Positions 30,996 through 39,164 of a stretch of 45,757 nt of DNA are shown here, in pieces. How positions within the stretch are numbered: the first letter of the stretch is position 1; each line of letters begins with the position of its first letter. A model generated the notes under the pieces. That model did no database searches. It saw only the letters and a list, made by a program, of their open reading frames with translations, and was not told the DNA's origin. Source of the stretch: Lachnospiraceae bacterium Zagget2. Its GTDB lineage: Bacteria > Bacillota > Clostridia > Lachnospirales > Lachnospiraceae. The stretch spans positions 1 through 45,757 of the forward strand of contig MSHD01000062.1 in assembly GCA_001941045.1 (NCBI GenBank), in the 5' to 3' direction. A program made the position numbers and the translations under genes.

Positions 30996-32317
30996 TGGCG
31001 ACACTAAGGGATTATATTGCGGCGCTGATACGTGACCGGGATGACCTCGCAGCGAATCTGAAGGAGATGGGCGTGGAGGCGGATGCGAGCGAAAAGTTTC
31101 CCTCGTTAGTCGAAAAAGTTTTAGATATTGAAACTGGCGGGGCTTTATCTGATATTACAGTACAATCGGGACAGAGCACGTTTACAGAGACGCCTGCGGA
31201 CGGATACTATGGCATCGGCTCTGTCACGGTGCAGGGTGACGAAAATCTGGTTGAGGGCAATATTAAGCTTGGTACGGATATTCTTGGAGTAACAGGCACT
31301 TATGCTCCGCGTTTACAGACGAAGACGAAAAGCATATCATCTGCCGGGACATACAGTATCAGCCCAGACAGCAGTTATGACGGGCTGGCAAAAGCTACCG
31401 TTACCGTCACAATGCCATTACAGGAAAAATCAGTCTCATACACCGAAAACGGTGAGTACACCATATCTCCAGACAGCGGATACAGTGGAATGACTGAAGT
31501 AGGCGTTACTGTCGATGTGCCAACCGAGGTAATACTACAATCAAAATCAGTTACGCCGGGGGCGAGCTCACAAACAGTAAAGCCTGATGATGATTATAAT
31601 GGATTATCATCTGTGGCTGTAGACGGGGATAGTGATCTGATCGCTGAAAACATCCGTTATGGAGTATCTGTCTTTGGTGTGGAAGGTACGTATAACGAGA
31701 TTCTTTTGCAGGAAAAATCCGTCACACCGTCAACTTCTGCTCAAACGGTTAAAGCTGATAGTGGTTATGACGGCCTGTCACAGGTGACAGTTGAAGGGGC
31801 AGATGACCTGATAGCATCTAATATCCGTGAAGGTGTAACCATTTATGGCGTAGAAGGTTCTTATTCATCAGGGACAACCTATCAATCCAAAACTGTAACG
31901 CCAACTAAAAACAGTCAAACGGTTACAGCTGATAGTGGATATAATGCACTGGCCAAAGTCGTGGTAGACGGGGATAGCAATCTTATAGCAGGTAATATTG
32001 CAAAAGGTGTTTCTATATTCGGAATAACAGGAACCTATTCACCAGAACCCGCATTGCAAGAATTGACTGTTATTCCGAGTGTGTCTGCACAATACATCAC
32101 GCCTGGTGACGGGTATGATGGTTTTTCATCTGTCACTGTAGAGGCTGGGGAGGCCAGCGGAGATTATACAGAAGGCTATGCTGATGGAGCAGCGAGCAGG
32201 GATGATGAAGTTGCGGACTTAGAAGATCAAATAGCGAATTTAGAGGCGCAGCTTACGGAGTTAAAAGCTCAAGTTGATGAACTGGCAGCCTTTGTTGATC
32301 TTGAGGAGGAAGAATGA
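30995..32317 (+). CDS. Repeat-rich tail fibre-like protein with N-terminal docking module, 440 aa
   Basis: ATG at 30995 overlaps the previous stop; GTG 30992 is also possible. Residues 1-45 ('YIAALIRDRDDLAANLKEMGVEA') are shared with the next protein. Residues about 185-385 carry nearly four copies of a unit of roughly 57 residues built as 'KSVTP..SSQTV..D..Y.GL..V.V.G...LI..NI..GV.(V/I)(F/Y)GV.GTY'. The C-terminus is a predicted coiled coil ('LEDQIANLEAQLTELKAQV'). I infer a fibrous tail appendage whose repeats can expand or contract by recombination. Confidence 0.75.
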   Translation: MATLRDYIAALIRDRDDLAANLKEMGVEADASEKFPSLVEKVLDIETGGALSDITVQSGQSTFTETPADGYYGIGSVTVQGDENLVEGNIKLGTDILGVTGTYAPRLQTKTKSISSAGTYSISPDSSYDGLAKATVTVTMPLQEKSVSYTENGEYTISPDSGYSGMTEVGVTVDVPTEVILQSKSVTPGASSQTVKPDDDYNGLSSVAVDGDSDLIAENIRYGVSVFGVEGTYNEILLQEKSVTPSTSAQTVKADSGYDGLSQVTVEGADDLIASNIREGVTIYGVEGSYSSGTTYQSKTVTPTKNSQTVTADSGYNALAKVVVDGDSNLIAGNIAKGVSIFGITGTYSPEPALQELTVIPSVSAQYITPGDGYDGFSSVTVEAGEASGDYTEGYADGAASRDDEVADLEDQIANLEAQLTELKAQVDELAAFVDLEEEE

Positions 32318-32318
32318 A

Positions 32319-32909
32319 ATGGCGGAATTAAGTGAATATATTGCAGCGCTGGCACGTGACCGAGATGCATTAGTAGCAAACTTAGGCGAGATGGGCGTGG
32401 AGGCAAACAGTGATGAAACGTTTACAAGCCTGGTATTGAAGGTTCTACAGATCAGCGGAGGAGAGGAGGAAGCAGAGATGGTAACACTGGACATGGCGGA
32501 GCTGGGGGTGACATTTGGGACGACCGGTCAGATCGCTGTGGATACGAGCATTACGGAGGCGCTGGTCGAGGCCGCAGCGAACAAGGCAGCGGTCTATGTA
32601 GATGGGACGTATTCGTCTATTCCGTTCACGATGCAGCTGACACTTGCAGGAGGGTCGGAGGCTCTGGGTACTTATCTATTCGGAGGCCTGACAATGGTCA
32701 GCCTGGATGCAGAGTCTGTACAGATGGTGTATATCATCCTCATGCTGGTGCCATCGGCTTCCGCGCTGGTTGTGCTATCCGGGCTTTATACCCCATCAAG
32801 CTCAGGGTCAGATACGACATTCGTGACTGTGACGCAGGACGAGCTGGAGAGTGCCGACCTGTCGCAGTATGACGAGGGCACTATACTTCTGGTGGAGGTG
32901 ACAGACTAA
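32319..32909 (+). CDS. Tail fibre-associated protein, paralogous N-terminus, 196 aa
   Basis: ATG at 32319 with GAGGAGGAAG upstream, right after the previous stop. Residues 1-47 (YIAALARDRDALVANLGEMGVEA) copy the N-terminus of the preceding protein almost residue for residue, so both probably dock on the same tail partner. The rest is beta-rich without a known motif. The stop overlaps the ATG of the Hint-domain gene. Confidence 0.65.
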   Translation: MAELSEYIAALARDRDALVANLGEMGVEANSDETFTSLVLKVLQISGGEEEAEMVTLDMAELGVTFGTTGQIAVDTSITEALVEAAANKAAVYVDGTYSSIPFTMQLTLAGGSEALGTYLFGGLTMVSLDAESVQMVYIILMLVPSASALVVLSGLYTPSSSGSDTTFVTVTQDELESADLSQYDEGTILLVEVTD

Positions 32910-34711
32910 TGGTCCGATATGAGATCGACGGCACAGGCCTGATGCAGGAGGGCGTGTCCGGCAGGTCCATGTATAAGGTGTCCGGCGGGGAGGCGAAGAA
33001 GCTGTCCCCCTGCGTGGTTTCCAATGGCGAGGCAAAGAGATGCCTTGCCATCTGCATCGATGGGGATACGGCCAGCGTTTATTACACGAAAGTATCGTTA
33101 GTAAAGGGGTATTATTACACCGTCAGCGGGGAGGCTTATCCGGTTGGAGTAAGGGTTCGGTTATCATCCGTATCAGATATAAGCAATTTTACTATCTCGG
33201 ATTTGGAAGCAGGCGCTCTTTATGCTACGAAATCAGGCGACGATGGGACGTACAGTATTGAAAATGTGGAAGGTACTGGAGAGACGCTGGTCGCATGGAT
33301 ACAGCATTCCGCTCAAACGTATGCGGACGTGGCCACATACAGCTTGACAGCTTCTGTAGAGGCAACGAGCGCGGTTACCTACGTGACGTCTAAGGCGATC
33401 GGCGAATCATCATATGTGGAATGCGGTATCTGCGGAGGCACCGGGACAGAGGCGTGTAGTTATTGTGGCGGAACGGGGACATACACATATACAATGTCTG
33501 AGACGTATGACGTTAATGAAGCCTGTACCGAGTGTGGCGGGAGCGGAACCATATCGGAGAGCTGTTCGACCTGCGGGGGAAGCGGTTCAGAGACCTGCCA
33601 TGACTGTTGGGGTTCCGGTGAAGTGGAATCCGGCACAGATGAAGAAGGAAACACAATATATGAGACCTGCCCAAATTGTGGAGGAAGCGGTACGATTACC
33701 TGTACCAACTGCGGTGGAAGCGGAAGCATTGACAACGGCTGTCCGAGCTGCGGCGGGGTAGGCACTACAACCCATACTGAATATCAGGACGTGGAATATG
33801 AAGAGTCTTGTCCATCGTGTGGAGGACAAGGATCCTGGGCGTGCTCATCCTGTGGTGGCAATGGTTATACCGATCAAATAATTTTAGCGGACTATGAAGC
33901 CCTGGCATTTGTCGTGACTGGTAAATGCAACGCCGGGACGGAGATCATCTATGTCAGCACAAATTCGTCGAACCTGGTTAATACTGTGAAAGCAAGTGCA
34001 ACGCCGGATGAGGACGGTTCTTATACGCTTGGATTTACCGGCGATTATGACATCACCTATTATATCTGGTACGAGGCGGAGGATGGAATTCTGACCACGC
34101 ACACGACATATAGCGTAGTTGATATCAGCGTATGCCTCTCTGGTGATACGCTGATTATGATGGCGGACGGTACGCAGAAGCGGTTGGAGGACATCCGGGA
34201 GGGCGCCCGGCTGCGGTCAGGTGACGGAACTGAAACCACAGTCACGCGTATCTCGGAGCGGGGACATTTCCGACCCGGGCACATTCTGTATACCTTTGAA
34301 GACGGGACAATCATCAATGAGGTGCATGAGCATCGTTTCTACAATGTGGAGCAGGGTTTCTGGCAAAAGTTGATGAACTGGGAGATCGGGGAACACGCCC
34401 GCCGGGAAGACGGCGCAGAGGTCGCACTGGTATCGGTAGAGATGATCGAGGATGAGCCGACAGAGATGTTCGGTTTATGGACGGAAAGCGGAAGCTACTT
34501 TGCGAACGGTCTGCTGTCCGGGGACGCGTCAGCGAACCAGCCGCTCCTTACGGATGCCACGGCGGAGCAGGCTGCGGATATGGCGCTGTCCATCGGGGGG
34601 CGGGAAATCATGGAATTATTGGGATTGGAGGAGATGTTGATACATGAAAAGGTTAGTGATACTGGCGGACGAAAGTGTACTTGCGGGATGTGCCAGGAGC
34701 GGCGTTGCTGA
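32909..34711 (+). CDS. Tail-region protein with ten CXXCXGXG motifs and a C-terminal Hint domain
   Basis: ATG at 32909 overlaps the previous stop; 600 aa. Residues 1-165 are a beta-rich domain. From Cys172 to about 319 there are ten CXXCXGXG-type motifs (CGICGGTG, CTECGGSG, CPNCGGSG and others), the zinc-binding unit of DnaJ, where only four occur. Residues about 409-537 form a Hint (hedgehog/intein) domain: Cys409 in CLSGDTLI, the histidines of NEVHEHRF (473, 475) and the closing YFANGLLSG (Asn533). Hint domains rearrange to a thioester at the first Cys and can cleave or transfer the upstream part. The last 23 residues overlap the next gene. By position it is a virion or tail-associated protein (inference). 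Confidence 0.8.
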   Translation: MVRYEIDGTGLMQEGVSGRSMYKVSGGEAKKLSPCVVSNGEAKRCLAICIDGDTASVYYTKVSLVKGYYYTVSGEAYPVGVRVRLSSVSDISNFTISDLEAGALYATKSGDDGTYSIENVEGTGETLVAWIQHSAQTYADVATYSLTASVEATSAVTYVTSKAIGESSYVECGICGGTGTEACSYCGGTGTYTYTMSETYDVNEACTECGGSGTISESCSTCGGSGSETCHDCWGSGEVESGTDEEGNTIYETCPNCGGSGTITCTNCGGSGSIDNGCPSCGGVGTTTHTEYQDVEYEESCPSCGGQGSWACSSCGGNGYTDQIILADYEALAFVVTGKCNAGTEIIYVSTNSSNLVNTVKASATPDEDGSYTLGFTGDYDITYYIWYEAEDGILTTHTTYSVVDISVCLSGDTLIMMADGTQKRLEDIREGARLRSGDGTETTVTRISERGHFRPGHILYTFEDGTIINEVHEHRFYNVEQGFWQKLMNWEIGEHARREDGAEVALVSVEMIEDEPTEMFGLWTESGSYFANGLLSGDASANQPLLTDATAEQAADMALSIGGREIMELLGLEEMLIHEKVSDTGGRKCTCGMCQERRC

Positions 34712-35795
34712 GGTGGCTGATTCTCTGGCGAATGCAATGACCGGAGATTGTGAGGTATCTGTGGTCTGTCCGAACGGAAACGAGAAATTTCTGCAATTTT
34801 CAGGGAATCTGCGTCAGTATACGGAAGGTGTACGCACCTGCCGCCTGTTCGCGGTAACTTACTATGCAGTGTCGAGGAAAATCTGGCCTGATAGAGCCAT
34901 GGAACTGGTAGACGAGCTTGCACCGGATATATTTCACAACTTCGCCGCGTCTGAGCTTTTAAGTCAGCTCACCACGCGTCCGGCACGGTGTATTTACACG
35001 ATCGACCAGAAAGATTTTGTGAAGGACAAGGCGGAGGCGCTAAGTGCCTACGATGCGGTCACGACGGTCTCGGAGGCCTACGCGCAAGAGATACTGGACG
35101 GAGGTGACGAACTGGCGGAGACGCTGGCGGGGATGGATTTTCGGGGAATCACAAATGGCATCCTGACGCCGATATTTGCCCCAGAAAAGGGCCTGCTGGT
35201 GTCAGCAAAGTATAGCGCAAAGAATCTGTCCGGGAAAGCCATATGTAAAGCGCGTCTGCAAACCACCTATGGTATTGGGGATGTGTGCATCTACCTCATG
35301 ATGTGCCGTCTGGTGCGTGATAAGGGTTTGGACGCAGTGATCGAGAGTGCGCACGCTATCCGTGACAGTGGAGGGTTCCTGCTGATTGTAGGAAAGGGCG
35401 ATGCTGAGTACGAGGAAAAGCTTCACGCCCTGACACGGGATGACGGTGTGCTGTGGCTCGACAAGTGGGCGAGCGCTTTACAGTCAATCCCGATGCTGTC
35501 CGGCGCGGATTTCTACTTGTCTCCATCCGTAACGGAGCCCTGCGGCCTTATGCCAATGCACGCGGCGCGCTTTGGCTGTATTCCCATCGTGACGCTGAGC
35601 GGGGGCCTGAAGGACAACTTTGACAGCGAGGTCGCCGTGATTGTTGGTGAAGATGGCATGGAGACAGCGATCACCGAGGCAGCAGAGCTGTATGCGGATA
35701 AGGATACGTTGACTGCGAAGCGGGTAGCATGTATGGACAGGGATTTTTCGTGGGCTACCAGAAAGGCCGGGTATCTGGAGGTATATGACTTATGA
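34644..35795 (+). CDS. Phage-borne glycosyltransferase, glycogen-synthase-like (GT-B fold)
   Basis: ATG at 34644 with GGAGGAG upstream, 68 bases inside the end of the Hint gene; 383 aa. The N-terminus 'SGVAEVADSLANAM' matches the GlgA 'KTGGLADV' loop, but Arg replaces the nucleotide-sugar-binding Lys. 'CRLVRDKGLDAVIES' keeps the Arg and Lys that bind the diphosphate, and 'SVTEPCGLMPMHAARFG' followed by 'SGGLKD' matches the catalytic C-terminal site of GT5 enzymes. It should transfer a sugar from a nucleotide sugar; acceptor unknown. It is shorter than GlgA (about 480 aa). The stop overlaps the prenyltransferase start, so the two are translationally coupled. Confidence 0.8.
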   Translation: MKRLVILADESVLAGCARSGVAEVADSLANAMTGDCEVSVVCPNGNEKFLQFSGNLRQYTEGVRTCRLFAVTYYAVSRKIWPDRAMELVDELAPDIFHNFAASELLSQLTTRPARCIYTIDQKDFVKDKAEALSAYDAVTTVSEAYAQEILDGGDELAETLAGMDFRGITNGILTPIFAPEKGLLVSAKYSAKNLSGKAICKARLQTTYGIGDVCIYLMMCRLVRDKGLDAVIESAHAIRDSGGFLLIVGKGDAEYEEKLHALTRDDGVLWLDKWASALQSIPMLSGADFYLSPSVTEPCGLMPMHAARFGCIPIVTLSGGLKDNFDSEVAVIVGEDGMETAITEAAELYADKDTLTAKRVACMDRDFSWATRKAGYLEVYDL

Positions 35796-36439
35796 AGCAT
35801 CTGGCGATTATTGCGGATGGAAATCGCCGGTGGGCGAAAGAAAATGATCTGCCCGTGGAGACCGGGTATCCGGCAGGACTGGCTACGATCGAGCGGATCT
35901 GTGAATGGGCGATTGCCCGGCAGGTGGAATACCTTACTGTGTACTGCTTCAGTACAGAGAACTGGTCCCGCCCGCAGGAGCAGGTGGACGCGATCATGGA
36001 GCTGGCAAGATGGTGTTTTTCGGGACGTCGGGACTGGTACATAGCCAGAGGTATCCAGGTGCGATTTGCTGGCCGACGTGACCGGTTGGCAGCAGACATC
36101 GCGGACAGTATGAATGTTATGGAGCAGGAAACGCAGAGTGGAAGAAACCTGACGATGACGATTTGCATGGACTACGGTGGACGAGACGAGATCGTCAGGG
36201 CTATACAAAAAGGGGCGCGGACGGAAAAGGAAATCACATGGATGCTCACCCATGGGATCCCGGATCCGGACACCATCCTGCGGACAGGCGGACATCAACG
36301 GCTGTCTAACTTTATGCTGTGGCAATGCGCGTACAGCGAGCTGTATTTCACAGATACGCTGTTTCCAGCGCTGGAAGATGAAGAACTGGACAGTGTGCTT
36401 GCACAGTACGAAATGGTTGAACAACACTATGGCTGCTGA
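35792..36439 (+). CDS. cis-Prenyltransferase (UppS homologue) in a prophage late operon
   Basis: ATG at 35792 overlaps the glycosyltransferase stop; 215 aa (E. coli UppS 253). Diagnostic motifs: 'IIADGNRRWAK' with catalytic Asp9, 'YCFSTENWSRP', 'CMDYGGRDEI', and 'RTGGHQRLSNFMLWQCAYSELYF', which keeps the two Arg, Ser and Glu of the isopentenyl-diphosphate and metal site. Two changes stand out: Tyr26 replaces the conserved His of the GHxxG motif (His43 in E. coli) and His replaces Glu198. The family makes undecaprenyl diphosphate, the carrier for wall glycans. Activity may be retained, altered in chain length, or lost. A terminator follows. Confidence 0.88.
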   Translation: MKHLAIIADGNRRWAKENDLPVETGYPAGLATIERICEWAIARQVEYLTVYCFSTENWSRPQEQVDAIMELARWCFSGRRDWYIARGIQVRFAGRRDRLAADIADSMNVMEQETQSGRNLTMTICMDYGGRDEIVRAIQKGARTEKEITWMLTHGIPDPDTILRTGGHQRLSNFMLWQCAYSELYFTDTLFPALEDEELDSVLAQYEMVEQHYGC

Positions 36440-36441
36440 GG

Positions 36442-36466
36442 TCGACCGGGGAATCGGTCGATTTTT
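36442..36466 (+). terminator. Intrinsic terminator after the prenyltransferase gene
   Basis: TCGACCG pairs with CGGTCGA around GGGAAT, followed by five T. It closes the Hint-glycosyltransferase-prenyltransferase block as a unit. Confidence 0.8.
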
Positions 36467-36482
36467 CTGAAGGGAGGTAAAA

Positions 36483-37223
36483 ATGTCAGAAGTATCGAAT
36501 CTGATTATAAATAATACTACATACGAGATATGTGATGAAGAAACAAGAAATGCGGTCGGCGGTGATGCGTTTTCCGAGGATGTGTATTACTATGCGGGGG
36601 ATTATTGTATTCAGGATAATCAGATGTATAAGTTTACAGTTGACCATCCGGAGGGACCGTGGATTGGGGAGAAGGTTACGACGACGACCACGGATGAAGA
36701 GACTGGGGAGGAGGTTACAACGGAAGAGGCTGGAGTTGTGGAAGCAGTATCAATCATGAGCGAGCTTGCTTCATTAAATGGGAATCTGACTGCCGAAGAC
36801 AGCACGGCATTCCGATTCGGCGTTGATGATGGAAAGTATGGCTACTACACCACTGATGAGGCAGGTGCTGATACATTCAACCCTTTTAGCAATATTACAA
36901 GCCTTAGTAATCTTACTTTGCTAGCAACGCTAACGGGCGATGGGACGGTAAAATGTACTGGAATAACTGGCTACAAATCGCTGACAAAAAATAATTTTAT
37001 CGTAATGGTTACAGGAGGAGCTTCAGGATCATCATCCAGTTCATATGCATATTACGGCACAACCGCAGCTGCTGGATTTACCGTAAGCAAATCTTATTCG
37101 GCGAGTTCGGGCACTCTTACTGTCTCCGGACTAACTCAATCCGTTTATCAGTTAACGAGTGATGGCGGGTCTACCTGTTCTTTTACGCAGAAGATGACTG
37201 CAAAAATATATCTGATTTCATGA
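36483..37223 (+). CDS. Tail fibre/receptor-binding-like protein, 246 aa
   Basis: ATG at 36483 with AGGGAGGTAAAA upstream. The N-terminus 'LIINNTTYEICDEETRNAV' and the following 'DVYYYAGDYCIQDNQMYKFTVDHPEGPW' (in parts) are frequent in Firmicutes phage fibre proteins (carbohydrate-binding 'YYAGDYVIYNG' type). The C-terminal 100 residues are Ser/Thr/Gly/Tyr-rich beta sequence, typical of a variable receptor-binding tip. The GC content falls noticeably from here to about 38170. Confidence 0.6.
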   Translation: MSEVSNLIINNTTYEICDEETRNAVGGDAFSEDVYYYAGDYCIQDNQMYKFTVDHPEGPWIGEKVTTTTTDEETGEEVTTEEAGVVEAVSIMSELASLNGNLTAEDSTAFRFGVDDGKYGYYTTDEAGADTFNPFSNITSLSNLTLLATLTGDGTVKCTGITGYKSLTKNNFIVMVTGGASGSSSSSYAYYGTTAAAGFTVSKSYSASSGTLTVSGLTQSVYQLTSDGGSTCSFTQKMTAKIYLIS

Positions 37224-37240
37224 CATAATGGAGGAAAATT

Positions 37241-38173
37241 TTGGATAAAAAATATCGTTTCGAGGTGCCGTATAATTTCGCTGATGATTATATTGAAACA
37301 ATGAAGCCTTACTTAGAAAATATATGTATTGTTATGGTACAGGCTTTGAATGCTGACTGTACCAACTCGCGGGAAGAAATGCTAAAGAAGCGAAATGCTT
37401 ATGTTCCAACCACATGGGAAGATTATGCATCACATATTCATCGTTTAACGGTTGCCGGGTTCCCTGTGGGAATTTTATTCCAGGAGGATAAAGTTTTCGA
37501 GGCCGAAGTAATTGAACGGTATGTGGATTTAGGCATCTGTGCAGTGATTACCATCTCGGATAGTTTGGCGCAGTATATTAAATTACATCATCCGCATATC
37601 ACTACTATTTGTTCTATAACAAAAACTTTGACCTTCCGCGATTATTTTGAAAAAGACTTAAGCATGTATGATGAATCCGTACTCGATTTCCCATTTGAAA
37701 GAGGTTTGAGCGCTATTCAAGCATTGCCGAAAACAATGGAATATAACATTATTGTGAATAATGGTACGTGCCGTTATGACTGCCCATATAAAAAATTACA
37801 TTGGTTCGATTTTGAAAAATTTGTGGAATCTCATGCAGGCGAAGGGTTTTGTAAATTGCCGGAATATAACTTTATGAGCAAACAGTGTGAACCGTTTATG
37901 ATATTTTATCAGCAGGATTTGCGATATTTTGACCCGTACATTCATTCATTTAAGTTACAAGGACGGGAATACACAACTCAGGAAATAGTCGCAAATTTCC
38001 TGTATTTTCTTAAAGATGACTATCCTTTGATTCATACTCGTGCTTACTTCGACGATGCTATTCGTACAGGTCATCTACAAATGAATTTTGATAACCATCA
38101 GTATACATCAATAGCAGCCGATACCGAAGACTGTTTCGATGGCGCAATCAAAATAGGATGCCTTAGAATGTAA
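37241..38173 (+). CDS. U32-peptidase-like protein, AT-rich, probably acquired
   Basis: TTG start at 37241 with GGAGG seven bases upstream; 310 aa. It follows the U32/COG0826-like TIM-barrel pattern: 'SDSLAQYIKLHHPHI' and 'ICSITKTLTF', strand 'VLDFPFERGLSAIQAL', then 'NIIVNNGTCRYDCPYKKLHW' with the CxxxCP pair, and 'DLRYFDPYIHSFKLQGREYTT'. In U32 relatives these cysteines and others bind an Fe-S cluster or metal. Base composition is clearly more AT-rich than the phage genes on either side. Function in a prophage is unknown. Confidence 0.65.
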   Translation: MDKKYRFEVPYNFADDYIETMKPYLENICIVMVQALNADCTNSREEMLKKRNAYVPTTWEDYASHIHRLTVAGFPVGILFQEDKVFEAEVIERYVDLGICAVITISDSLAQYIKLHHPHITTICSITKTLTFRDYFEKDLSMYDESVLDFPFERGLSAIQALPKTMEYNIIVNNGTCRYDCPYKKLHWFDFEKFVESHAGEGFCKLPEYNFMSKQCEPFMIFYQQDLRYFDPYIHSFKLQGREYTTQEIVANFLYFLKDDYPLIHTRAYFDDAIRTGHLQMNFDNHQYTSIAADTEDCFDGAIKIGCLRM

Positions 38174-38199
38174 AACCAACGACAAAGGGAGGTGAGGAA

Positions 38200-38661
38200 A
38201 TGGAGACTCCGGTAAACCACTGGGAGCACACGGAATTAGAGAAACTGATGGACGCGAAATTTGAGGGCTTGCAGGCAGAGGACAAGCGTCTTAACGAGCG
38301 GTTGAAAATCGTGGAGCAGCAGAGCAAGCAGATTATGGATATGACTGTGACCATGAAGGAACAGACCGCAAACATCGAAACGCTGGCGAAGAACATGGAG
38401 AGCATTTGTCGTATCCAGGAGGCCGAAGGGAAGCGGCTCCAGGAACTGGAGAATGGCCGCATTGCCGACGATGAGATCATAGACATGCTGAAAAAGCAGG
38501 ATGAACGGATCAAGGCGATCGAGACAGAGGACTTTGAAAAATATAAGTCCACCAAAAAGCAGGTGCGCACCACTGTTATCACGGCGGCTGTAACGGCAAT
38601 CGTAACAGCCCTGCTAAGCGCTGGCGTCACTCTCGCCGTCACCATGGCCAATATGATGTGA
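38200..38661 (+). CDS. XhlA-like membrane-anchored coiled-coil lysis protein, 153 aa
   Basis: ATG at 38200 with GGGAGGTGAGG upstream. Residues 15-115 form a long coiled coil ('KIVEQQSKQIMDMTVTMKEQTANI', in part). One transmembrane helix lies at the very end ('TTVITAAVTAIVTALLSAGVTLAV'). This is the layout of haemolysin XhlA proteins, which assist holins in Firmicutes prophages such as PBSX. It opens the lysis cassette. Confidence 0.75.
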   Translation: METPVNHWEHTELEKLMDAKFEGLQAEDKRLNERLKIVEQQSKQIMDMTVTMKEQTANIETLAKNMESICRIQEAEGKRLQELENGRIADDEIIDMLKKQDERIKAIETEDFEKYKSTKKQVRTTVITAAVTAIVTALLSAGVTLAVTMANMM

Positions 38662-38674
38662 AAGAAGGGCGCGC

Positions 38675-39142
38675 ATGGGAAACAGGAATACAGGAAGGGC
38701 AGAGGAAAAAAGGTTCCAGTACTCAAAGATCATTGTCTTTGTGAGTGGAGCCATTTTTATTGCCACGCTGTTCTTCTGCCTGACAAGGGATTACAGCAGT
38801 ATATATGATGCATCCCTGCATGTGGCGGCGGTCACTGTGACAGGCGGCGTTTTCGGCTCAGCGATCGTCTGGTATGAGAAAAAGGCCCAGGCGGAGAATA
38901 TATCCAAAATGCAGCTGCAGCATGTAAAGGACGTCGCCGAAATCGAGTTTAACATCTACGAGCGCAAAGTGAGACTACAGAAAGAACTCGGCATTCTCGG
39001 AAAACCGGACATCGGCATGGATGACGAGGGCATGATGCATGTAGATGAACAGCTCGGCGAAGCGATCAGTAAAGATCAGAATTATCTGGATGCACGGATG
39101 GACGACAGCACGTCGGAGCCAGAAATACAGGCATACGGCTAA
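38675..39142 (+). CDS. Two-span membrane protein of the lysis cassette, 155 aa
   Basis: ATG at 38675. Residues about 18-36 ('KIIVFVSGAIFIATLFFCL') and 48-66 ('LHVAAVTVTGGVFGSAIVWY') are membrane helices with a short loop between. The rest is a charged cytoplasmic helix and an acidic tail. Its place between XhlA and the holin suggests a holin partner, antiholin or superinfection-exclusion protein; no family is recognised. Confidence 0.6.
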   Translation: MGNRNTGRAEEKRFQYSKIIVFVSGAIFIATLFFCLTRDYSSIYDASLHVAAVTVTGGVFGSAIVWYEKKAQAENISKMQLQHVKDVAEIEFNIYERKVRLQKELGILGKPDIGMDDEGMMHVDEQLGEAISKDQNYLDARMDDSTSEPEIQAYG

Positions 39143-39164
39143 GAAGCCGGGAAAGGAGAACAAT

